From: Armatimonadetes bacterium UBA5352
GTDB taxonomy: Bacteria; Armatimonadota; Zipacnadia; Zipacnadales; UBA5352
DNA length: 32,774 nt
NCBI GenBank assembly: GCA_002411015.1
Contig: DHPY01000078.1
Coordinates: forward strand, 18,458-51,231
Direction of reading: 5' to 3'
Shown here: positions 23,686-31,000 of the stretch, one piece after another
How positions within the stretch are numbered: position 1 is the first letter of the stretch
Layout: every line of letters begins with the position of its first letter
The notes under the pieces: generated by a model
The model's input: only the letters and a program-made list of their open reading frames with translations
What the model was told of the DNA's origin: nothing
Databases searched by the model: none
Position numbers and translations under genes: made by a program

Positions 23686-23974
23686 TCAGTATCCGCTCGG
23701 CCACCCTATCCGGGTCCACCCGGTAGGTTCCGGCCTCGACCTGCGCCTTCAGCTCCGCGACCTTCTCGGCGCGGACCTCCGGCGTCTGGGCCAGTGCTGC
23801 GCGCGCGGTCCTGATCTCCTCCGCGCGGCTGCTCAGCTCAAGCTGGTCCGCGCCCGCCGAGCCTTGAGTCCCCGCCGCCTCGCGCAGTGGCGTCGTGCCC
23901 TGCACGCCACCGCCCGTGGCGCGTCCTACGTGGCTGCGACCGATGTGGTGAAGGCTGCCAGGATCGATCCTCAC
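23672..23974 (-). CDS. flgM: Anti-sigma-28 factor FlgM
   Basis: A 100-residue protein that binds the flagellar sigma factor sigma-28 (FliA) and holds back late flagellar genes until the hook is complete and FlgM is exported. The C-terminal half has the family signature: DQLELSSRAEEIRTARAAL, then PEVRAEKVAELKAQVEAGTY, then VDPDRVAERILNR, corresponding to the sigma-binding helices. The N-terminal half is low-complexity and likely unstructured, as expected. The start is a GTG at 23974 with GAGGGGAG about 8 nt upstream. A near-perfect sigma-28 promoter lies upstream (24023-24049), consistent with the autoregulatory class 3 control known for flgM in enterics. No other flagellar gene is in the window. 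Confidence 0.92.
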   Translation of the reverse strand: MRIDPGSLHHIGRSHVGRATGGGVQGTTPLREAAGTQGSAGADQLELSSRAEEIRTARAALAQTPEVRAEKVAELKAQVEAGTYRVDPDRVAERILNRRG

Positions 23975-24022
23975 TGCCCGTCTCCCCTCTCAACACCGAC
24001 TTCCCCGCGCACTCTACATCGC

Positions 24023-24049
24023 ATATCGGCACAACTCAAGGGGACTTTA
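24023..24049 (-). promoter_or_regulatory. Sigma-28 (FliA) promoter of flgM
   Basis: On the minus strand TAAAGTCC (24049-24042) and GCCGATAT (24030-24023) are separated by exactly 11 nt, against the consensus TAAAGTTT-N11-GCCGATAA. Only three of sixteen consensus positions differ. The start site would lie near 24016, about 42 nt before the GTG of flgM. Confidence 0.88.
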
Positions 24050-24114
24050 GCGCCCGGCGGAAGTTTTTTGAACCGCGGGCGAGCCTCCAGAGCGGAGAGC
24101 GCCGCAGGTCGAGC

Positions 24115-24265
24115 GGAGGGGCCGCCTGAGCGGCGCCAGTCGAGCGTCAGCGAGAGTGGCGGTGCGAAGCCGGCCCACGATTGGCCGATCACTCGCGTCT
24201 GATGCACCACCACGGGCCAGCTTCGCCGCCCGCAAACGACGCGGGCTGGCTCAGGCGGCCCTTCC
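24115..24265. repeat. Head-to-head pair of R1-family repeats with 17-bp terminal inverted repeats
   Basis: The ends GGAGGGGCCGCCTGAGC (24115-24131) and GCTCAGGCGGCCCTTCC (24249-24265) are inverted copies with one mismatch in 17. Inside, GGGCCAGCTTCGC (+ strand, 24214-24226) has an inverted counterpart GGGCCGGCTTCGC on the minus strand (24177-24165), so each half is a separate repeat copy facing outward. The right half also has CGCAAACGAC as in copy 1. There is no transposase frame and no clear target duplication. Confidence 0.6.
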
Positions 24266-24324
24266 TGACGGAAGACGAAATCCCCAAATGTCTCCATGCC
24301 CGCCATCCATGGGCACCGGGCCGC

Positions 24325-25341
24325 TCAGGGCTTGATGGACGCCTGCACCCTGCGCGCCTCCGGATCGCTCAGCGCGCCCATGAGGGTGAAGCAGAATGCC
24401 CCGTCCTCCCAGGTCACCGAGCGGTCGTGCTCGATCGGCTGTGAGCCGCCCGAGCCCCGGCGCTGGAAGAGGCTGAAGGTCTCCACACCGTTGCTGAAGG
24501 AGAGCCAGATGGTGGGTCTGCCACCCACCTCAATCACGGCTACCTGGTCGCTGCGAAACGAGAAGCCGGGGGGGAGGTAATCGGGCACTACGGCTCTGAA
24601 GCCCGCGCGCTTCTGGGCCTCGTCGAGGGTTACCCGCTCGGATGGGCGCTGCGACTCGATGACCTTCACGCCCGCCGGCGGCTCAAATTCAAAGAGGCCG
24701 GGGGTGAAGATGGGATCGAAGGAGATGCTCGTGAAGTAGACGGAGGATTTCACGTTGCTGCGGGAGTCGAAGCGCTGGGTCTTGAGTTCCACGGAGTTCC
24801 GGCCGTCCAGCCATGCTTTCTTCACCGGCACACCCTCGGCGGTGTAGATCTTCACCACGTGCGCGTTGCGTCCCGCGACGCTCTCAGTGCCCGCGTACTG
24901 CAGGTGCATCCTGCGCGCGAGGTCGTCCAGCTCCTCCAGGCGGCCGGCGATGACGCGCTCCGGCGGAGGCAGAAGCGTGTGGACGGCCTCCCCGGTGGCG
25001 GGGGTGTACTCCCAGTAATCCTCACCGGATGTGAGGCACAGCTTCCCCTGCTCGGAGGCGGGGGAGAGGAAGACGATGCGCAGCTTCCCCGGCGCGGCGT
25101 AATGGATCTTCTGCTCAACGCCCAGCACCTTGCGTCCCTCGGAGAAGACGACGACGGTGCGGACGCCGGAGAAGTCGACGGTTGCGCGGGAGAGGATGCT
25201 CTGGCGCAGGAGCTCGAGCGGCTCCGGCGCCGCTATCGCCACGGTCGCTGCTGCTGTGATCAGCGCGAGCCCGGTGATGGCCAGCGTGGATATTCTGTTC
25301 GCCAATTTGCTTCGCCTCATCGCGCCGGAGCCGTTCATCAT
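24325..25341 (-). CDS. RseB/MucB-like exported sigma-factor regulatory protein
   Basis: A 338-residue exported protein with a signal sequence (about 14-38, ending AAIA-type). Residues about 45-240 resemble the LolA/RseB fold (FSGVRTVVVFSEGRKVLGVEQKI, then LRIVFLSPASEQGKLCL, DYWEYTPATGEAVHTL), and the C-terminal part (about 245-338) resembles a small DUF4367-like domain (FRAVVPDYLPPGF). In RseB systems this protein binds the anti-sigma factor and senses envelope damage or mislocalised lipid. It overlaps the anti-sigma gene by ATGA (25338-25341), with a second ATG directly after, and has no Shine-Dalgarno, so translation is probably coupled. It completes a sigma/anti-sigma/RseB triad with the two upstream genes. 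A lipoprotein-sorting role is less likely given this context. Confidence 0.82.
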   Translation of the reverse strand: MMNGSGAMRRSKLANRISTLAITGLALITAAATVAIAAPEPLELLRQSILSRATVDFSGVRTVVVFSEGRKVLGVEQKIHYAAPGKLRIVFLSPASEQGKLCLTSGEDYWEYTPATGEAVHTLLPPPERVIAGRLEELDDLARRMHLQYAGTESVAGRNAHVVKIYTAEGVPVKKAWLDGRNSVELKTQRFDSRSNVKSSVYFTSISFDPIFTPGLFEFEPPAGVKVIESQRPSERVTLDEAQKRAGFRAVVPDYLPPGFSFRSDQVAVIEVGGRPTIWLSFSNGVETFSLFQRRGSGGSQPIEHDRSVTWEDGAFCFTLMGALSDPEARRVQASIKP

Positions 25342-25868
25342 TTCGTAGTGTAGACAACCAGGTTCACGCCGGGATCGTCGGCGAGCGGCTGCGTCATCTG
25401 CAGCGCCTGGTGGCGCCGCAGCAGTTCGTCGAGCTCAGCCTCGGTTGCCGCCGGGGTCGAGACAGCGATCGTGCCGGAGGCGCTGCCGGCGTACTGCTGC
25501 GTGCCCTCCGGAAGCGAGCCTCGGCCTGCCCACATGCTGCCGCCCGCCACCGCGAGCGCGATGGCTGCGCCGACCGCCGCCGCGCGCGTCCATGAAGTCT
25601 GGTTTGCCGGGACGAACCACTGCCCGAGGCGGGCAGTCCAACCCCGCTGCGCCTGCTCCCGAGCGATCTGCTGGAGCACCCCGGCGGTGAAGCCTTCCGG
25701 CGCCGACTCGCTCGGCAGCGAGTGCAGCATCACGCTCGTCCCGCGCAGGATGCGCGCCTCATAGCGGCAGTTCTCGCAGATCGCGAGATGCTCGGTTGCC
25801 GCTGTCGTCAACTGCTCGGTGCTTCCCCAGCACTCCACGAGCTCCGCCCGCACCTCTTCGCACGTCAT
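25338..25868 (-). CDS. Zinc-finger anti-sigma factor (RseA/ZAS-type), single-pass membrane protein
   Basis: A 176-residue anti-sigma factor. The N-terminal cytoplasmic domain has an early TCEE and EHLAICENCRYEARIL, the HxxxCxxC motif of zinc-binding anti-sigma domains. One membrane helix (about 103-121, AAAVGAAIALAVAGG) precedes a periplasmic tail of about 55 residues. It should bind the ECF sigma encoded upstream and release it on signal, by proteolysis or via the RseB-like neighbour. The start is the ATG at 25868 with GGAGGCGGAG upstream; a GTG at 25901 would add 11 residues. It lies 78 nt after the sigma gene and its stop overlaps the rseB-like start. Confidence 0.87.
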   Translation of the reverse strand: MTCEEVRAELVECWGSTEQLTTAATEHLAICENCRYEARILRGTSVMLHSLPSESAPEGFTAGVLQQIAREQAQRGWTARLGQWFVPANQTSWTRAAAVGAAIALAVAGGSMWAGRGSLPEGTQQYAGSASGTIAVSTPAATEAELDELLRRHQALQMTQPLADDPGVNLVVYTTK

Positions 25869-25946
25869 CGTCTCCGCCTCCAACAACAACCCATCTTGCA
25901 CATCAGCGTCTCATCTTGCGGACGACTCGCCCGCCGCGATGGTTCG

Positions 25947-26567
25947 TCAACTTTCAACTTCAAGCTCGCCCGCCGCCACCAGTTGCTCGAGCGATTCCTT
26001 GAGCCGGTTCCGGGCGTTGAACAGCCGGCTCTTCACGGTGCCGAGCGGCACGTTCAGGATCTCCGCGATATCCTCGTAGGTCTCGCCCTGCAGTTCGTAG
26101 AGGATCATCACGTCCCGCAGCTTCTCCGGCAGCTCCATGATCGCCCGGCGCACTGCAACACGCGTCTCCCGCGTGGTGCTCCGGTCCTCCGGGCTGCCCG
26201 TATCATCCGGTATCTCGCGCTCATACTCGCCATCATCGGACTCCATCGGCTCATCAAGCGAGTAGGTCGGCTCCTGGCGCTTGCGCTTGCGCACCACGTC
26301 GATCGCGAGATTGCTGGCGATCCGGTAGAGCCAGGTGTGAAAGCTCGATGCGCCGCGGAACCTGGGAAGAGACCGGTAGGCCCGCAGGAATGCCTCCTGC
26401 GTCACGTCCTCGGCCTCATACGGGTCATTGAGCATCCGGGAGACGTAGTTGTATATCTTGTCCTTGTACTCCTCCACCAGTTGACCGAAGGCCGCGCCGT
26501 CGCCCCTGCGGGCCCGCTCGACCAGTTCCTCGATATCCTGTTGGCTGAGCTGTCTGGCCTTCGCCAT
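25947..26567 (-). CDS. ECF RNA polymerase sigma factor (sigma-70 family, RpoE-like)
   Basis: A 206-residue group 4 sigma factor. Region 2 (about 25-95) has FGQLVEEYKDKIYNYVSRML, AEDVTQEAFLRAYRSLPRF and FHTWLYRIASNLAIDVVRKR, for -10 binding. Region 4 (about 145-195) has LPEKLRDVMILYELQGETY, then EDIAEILNVPLGTVKSRLFN, the helix-turn-helix for -35 binding. The linker between is acidic. It is followed by its anti-sigma and an RseB-like gene, so it likely controls envelope stress genes and its own operon. The ATG at 26567 has only a weak purine-rich site (AAGAAAG). Its own promoter may lie immediately upstream; a GAAC (26596-26593) and CGTC (26576-26573) pair spaced by 16 nt on the minus strand is suggestive but very close to the start. 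Confidence 0.95.
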   Translation of the reverse strand: MAKARQLSQQDIEELVERARRGDGAAFGQLVEEYKDKIYNYVSRMLNDPYEAEDVTQEAFLRAYRSLPRFRGASSFHTWLYRIASNLAIDVVRKRKRQEPTYSLDEPMESDDGEYEREIPDDTGSPEDRSTTRETRVAVRRAIMELPEKLRDVMILYELQGETYEDIAEILNVPLGTVKSRLFNARNRLKESLEQLVAAGELEVES

Positions 26568-26602
26568 TCGTAGACGTTGCTTTCTTGCTCGTGTTCAGAG
26601 TT

Positions 26603-26618
26603 GGCGCGATCCCGCGCC
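26603..26618 (-). terminator. Small perfect hairpin between the HD nuclease and ECF sigma genes
   Basis: A 6-bp perfect GC stem, GGCGCG (26603-26608) with CGCGCC (26613-26618), starts about 20 nt after the stop of the YhaM-like gene. There is no T-run, so it could be a weak terminator or an mRNA processing stem within the operon. Confidence 0.35.
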
Positions 26619-26638
26619 TCACAGTATCCTCACTGCTT

Positions 26639-27682
26639 CTACTGGTCGAAGAGGCCGCCCATCGCGGGCGGGTGCTCCTCGTCCGGCTGCGGCTCAGGAG
26701 CGACCCGCTCCGGCCCCGCCGGAGCCACAACTGTCGAGCCCACGTAGATGTAGCGCTCGAAGAGCCGCTGGTAGTCCGACCAGCGCGATCCGCTGGCCTG
26801 GCCGTCGGCGACCACCTGGCTGAAGTACTGCACGTGCGCGTCGAGGTTGTCCGCGTAGTGCAGCGCGCAGGCCTCGGCGGTCATCGGCAGCACCGGCGCC
26901 CCGAACTCCCGCTGCCCGTGATGCGAGAGAAGCAGGTGTGTCAGACGATTCGACAGTTCCTCGGGAAACCCCTCGATTCGCTCGACCGCGCGGTTCACCA
27001 TCCGGTCCGTCAACACGGTGTGCCCGACGAGCCTCCCGGTATCAGTGTACTCGATGGAGGCGCTGCACTCAAGCTCGCTGATCTTGCCGAGATCGTGCAG
27101 CAGGGCGCCCGCCATCATCAGGTCGCGATCGAGCTGCGGGTGCACCCGCGCGACCGTCTCAAGGATCTCGACGACGCCGATGGTATGCTCAAGCAGCCCG
27201 CCGATGTGCGAGTGATGCAGGGACTTCGCGCCGGGCGCGCGGCAGTAGCTGTCGAGCCTCCCGGGTTCGCCGAAGATCTCGCGCAGTAGCGTGGAGAGGT
27301 GCGGGTCACGGATGCTCTCGATAGTCGCGAGCAGCTGCGCGCGAAGGCTGCCGAGGTCGCGGCTGCTGCATGGGATGAGGTCGGCGGCATCGGTCTCCGC
27401 CTGCTCGGCGAGCTTGAGCCTCTCGATGACAAGCTGCTTCTGTCCGCGGTATTCCTCGACGACCGCGCGGACCGTCACGGGATCGCCCTCGGAGAAGCAC
27501 GCGGCAGCCTCCTCGGCGCCATCCCACATGCGGGCGGTGACCTCGCCGGTGGCGTCGCCGAGGGTGAGGGAGAGGTACTGGCCGGGCTTGGACTTGAAGC
27601 TCGCGAGGGACTTACTGCGCGCGGCGAAGGTCCCGACTATGCGCTCGCCGATCACGAGTTCGGCGACGGTCTTACTCGGCAT
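26639..27682 (-). CDS. YhaM-like HD-domain 3'-5' exoribonuclease
   Basis: A 347-residue cytoplasmic protein with an N-terminal OB-fold (about 15-90, YLSLTLGDATGEVTARMWD) and an HD phosphohydrolase domain (about 150-290). Metal ligands are visible as HHSHIGGLLEHT, ALLHDLGK (the HD pair) and LLLSHHGQ, matching the YhaM/CBF1 family, which degrades RNA and sometimes DNA from the 3' end. The last 40 residues are Pro/Glu-rich and end GGLFDQ. I choose the ATG at 27682, 8 nt after GGGGAG; a second ATG at 27688 is too close to that site. It lies upstream of the ECF triad on the same strand with a 71-nt gap. Expression may be linked, but no functional link is known. Confidence 0.9.
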   Translation of the reverse strand: MPSKTVAELVIGERIVGTFAARSKSLASFKSKPGQYLSLTLGDATGEVTARMWDGAEEAAACFSEGDPVTVRAVVEEYRGQKQLVIERLKLAEQAETDAADLIPCSSRDLGSLRAQLLATIESIRDPHLSTLLREIFGEPGRLDSYCRAPGAKSLHHSHIGGLLEHTIGVVEILETVARVHPQLDRDLMMAGALLHDLGKISELECSASIEYTDTGRLVGHTVLTDRMVNRAVERIEGFPEELSNRLTHLLLSHHGQREFGAPVLPMTAEACALHYADNLDAHVQYFSQVVADGQASGSRWSDYQRLFERYIYVGSTVVAPAGPERVAPEPQPDEEHPPAMGGLFDQ

Positions 27683-27688
27683 GGACAT

Positions 27689-28045
27689 GGCTCCCCTTTT
27701 GTGGCTGCAAACGGCGCGTCCAAGGATGTTCGACGGGGGAAGCGCGATGCCCTCTGTGGAGCGGTTGTGGCCGTTCCCGCTCCCGCCCTGCCGCTATGCA
27801 TCCCGCACCTCTCTGACGCGGCCGCAGACGGGTCGTTACGCCGTCTTGGAGGGCCCGCGAAGCGGGAGGTTGCACCCCGGCCCGTGTCGTTGTCGTTCGC
27901 GCGGCACCAAAGCAGACGGCTATCGTTCTACGTGGGCCGGGGTGGAACCTGAGGCGCTGGCGCGCCTCACTCCTCGCGCCGCCAAACGACAGCGGCGCTC
28001 GGAGCGGCCCCTCCACGACACGGCAGACACCGTTGGTCTGGCCTC
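27689..28045. repeat. 357-nt intergenic region with R1 repeat copy
   Basis: No gene is visible. The left block at 27934-27952 matches 7577-7595 at 18 of 19 positions. The section 27972-28020 is the close match to 1-48, with CCGCCAAACGAC and the core AGCGGCCCCTCC (28003-28014). A hairpin CCCGC-GAA-GCGGG (27854-27866) lies further left. It should also contain the promoter of the YhaM-like gene, but I see no clear sigma-70 pair. Confidence 0.65.
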
Positions 28046-31000
28046 CTATTCCCCGCCCACCGCGTTCGTGAGCATGACCCGTTCGATGCGGGCGCCATCC
28101 TCGCGGGCGAGGATGCGCACCGTGTGCTCGCCCGCCCCAAGGCTCAGCGTCGGGCCCTCGATCCACTGCCACAGGCCCATCCGGCTGTCATTGCCGAACT
28201 CGACCGGCTCGCCACCATCAACCTGCGCGTAGAACGAGTTGCCCTTCTCATCAAGCCACCAGCAGTGCCCGAGCAGCGTGTACTCGCCTGCTGCCGGGAT
28301 CGTCAGCGTCCACGTCGCCGAGCCCGCATCGTCCGCCGCCGCCCACGGGCCGGTGTTGAACCGCACCTCGCGCGGCACGTGGATGAAGCGCATCCCATCC
28401 GCCTCGCCGAGCGCGAACGGCTCCGCGAGCGTCGCCGCGCGCGTATCACGCTCCTCCCGCACCAGCGCGGGCACCACGCGCACCTGGAAGCTGCGCGTCT
28501 GCGTCCGGTCGCCGCACTCCACCCGCAGGAGCGAGTCGGCCGTGCAGGCGGGGGTGCTCGCCTCCGGGCAGGCGCTGACAGTGGCGGTCGCGGTCTCACC
28601 GGGCGCGATCGTCAGCGTCGCGGGCTCGCAGGTGATCCGCAGGCCCTGCGCCTCGCCGCTGAGGGTCGCCTCAACCGGCTCGCCGGTGGTGTTGCGAAGC
28701 TGCACCTGGCCGCTCCACGGCTCCTCCGCGCAGCAGACCGCGTTGCCGTGCGGGAGCGTGACCTCCAGCGGCGTGATGCGCGATTGCAGGTGCGCCTGTG
28801 AGCTGTAGAGCCAGGTCATCGAGCGCACGTTGGGCCCGACCGCGCCGAGCAGGACCTCGGTCAGTTCGCCGAACCACTCGTCGCCGGTGTAGCGGTAGGG
28901 GTAGCTGAGGGCGGCGGTGCACTGGTCGGTCGCCGAGTAGCCGGTCTTGCAGCTTGGCGCCTGCTTATACCAGAAGCGCGCGGGCGGGCCCATCGGCTCG
29001 GTGGTGAGCCACTCGCCGATGCCGAGGCACATGCGCATGGCGCGCTCCTCGCCGGTCGCCTCGTAGAAGCGCCCGAGGCCGCGGCCCACGATCCCGTGCA
29101 TGAACGCGGTGCCGCCCTCGTAGGAGGGCTGCTCGGAGATCGGGACGCTGATGACGCCGCGCACCGGGTCCTGGATCGTCTCCATCCAGTCAAGGATGGC
29201 GTTGCCCGCGTCCCTGTAGCGCTCGTCGCCTGTCAGACGGTAGAGGCTTGACAGCGCGATGAGCGTCCAGCCCGGCCCGCGCTCCTGACCGCCCGCACCG
29301 TAGGCGTCGTTCTCGACGCTCCAGACATACCAGTCGCCCATCGCGCGCGCGGTCTCCTCGGCGCGCACGTCGCCGGTGAGCAGCCAGTAGTCGAGCAGGC
29401 CCTCCACCCAGGAGTGGCCGTTGCTCGCGCCGGCGATGCAGTGATCCGGATACCAGCCTTCCTCCACGAGGTGCTTCGAGTTGTGGTGGTGCGGCGCGCC
29501 GATCAACTGCTCCCGGCCCGGCGCCCAGTGATAGCAGTCCGTGGCCTCGTAGTGCCGCGCGCCCTGCTCGCCGATCTCGAAGAAGCGCCGGTCGCCGGAG
29601 CGGAACCACTCAACGAGGAAGCCGTGGTGGTGGTCATACTCCTGGTTGCTCCAGAAGGTGTAGCTTGGGCCGTAGCCCCACTCGAAGGTGTCATCGCCGA
29701 AGTTCTCCATCCCGTACTCGCGCCGCGTCTCGCGCTTGGCGAGGTAGCCATCATGCATCCGATCAACGCCCTCCTCGTAGCGCGGGAAGAGCGTCGGGTC
29801 CTCCGCCGGCATCTCGCCGAGGGCCAGCGTGCCCACCGCGTATTGCGGATCGGCGGAAGCGACGAGCCGGTCGCGGAAGGCCTCGAAGACCTCTGCCGAG
29901 TCCGGGTCGGCGCCCGGGGCTTCGAAGCCGAGCATCACCTCGTGCGTGATGCCCTCGCCCTGGTAGAGGACGAACGGGCCGTCGCTGAACTGCGTGTGGC
30001 TGTCGTAGGGGATGAGGTCGAGCGCGATCCGCCCGTCGCTCATCTCCACCGCCTTCGGCCACCTCTCCCACCACCAGCGCGTGGCGACGGCGAGCGATGG
30101 GCCGCGCCCGCCCTCCGCCGACATCCGCGCGAAGCCCTGCGTGCGGCCCTGCTCGACCGGCGCGGCCGCGTCGCCAACCAGCGCGCGATCAAGCTCAAGC
30201 TGCACGCAGCCGGCGGCCTGGCCGGAGATCGGGCCATCCTCGCCCCAGACGGTCGCCCGCGCGCCCTCGTCCGCCCACGGGTAGGTCATGTTCAGGCGCA
30301 CCTCGCGGAGCTTCTCCGTGGGCATGTCCTCCTTGTGCGTAAAGACGTAGCTCAGCCGCGTGGTGGGCGAGCCGGCGTAGAACTCCTGGATCATGTCGAA
30401 CTCCAGCAGCGTGGAGCCGTCCTCGGCGGTGTGCCGGCCGATTCGCCGGATGACCGCGCGCAGCGGCCCGGCCTCGACCACCTGCGTCTTCGTCACCTCG
30501 CCGAGCGCTGAGGAGTACTCCGTGCCATCCTCGCCGGTCACCAGCGCCGCCCACGGCCGCTCACCGACCATCTCCATGCCATCGAGCACAGCGCTCTCCA
30601 CGAGCGTGCCGCGCGTCGTGCTGAGCGTCGCCTGCAGCGGACCGGTGTTCACGACGATCGCGCCATCGCGCTCGGTCACGGTCATCTGCCGGTTGAGGAA
30701 CTCCGCCGGGCGCACCTGCGAGCCGAACTCAACGGTGTACTGCGCGCTCGCATCGGCCTCGACGGACGCCGGGAAGCTCACGAGCGCGAACATGGCGGAG
30801 CCGTCCGGCCAGTAGTTGAGCGCGCGCGCCTGCACCGGGACCTCGTTGCCGCCCGGGTCGAGCACGCGCAGGTTCTGCGCGGACTTCAGCGTGCCATAGG
30901 CGAAGGGCAGTCCCTGCGTGGCAATCTCACCGGAGCGCGCGACGCCCGCGTGATCGGTGACGCTCACGGTGAATGAGTCTCGCGCAGGCTCCTCGCCCGG

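Larger units (their letters stand above)
23975..24324. other. 350-nt region between rseB-like gene and flgM
   Basis: It contains no credible gene. From the flgM side it holds the flgM leader, the sigma-28 promoter (24023-24049) and then a head-to-head pair of dispersed repeats (24115-24265). The rseB-like gene ends at 24325; a hairpin with arms GCCGC (24121-24125) and GCGGC (24130-24134) is the nearest terminator-like structure, without a T-run. Confidence 0.6.

Noticed and set aside
23975..24324. Small minus-strand frames between flgM and the rseB-like gene
   Set aside because: They run through the promoter and the repeat pair, start without ribosome-binding sites and show no recognisable sequence.
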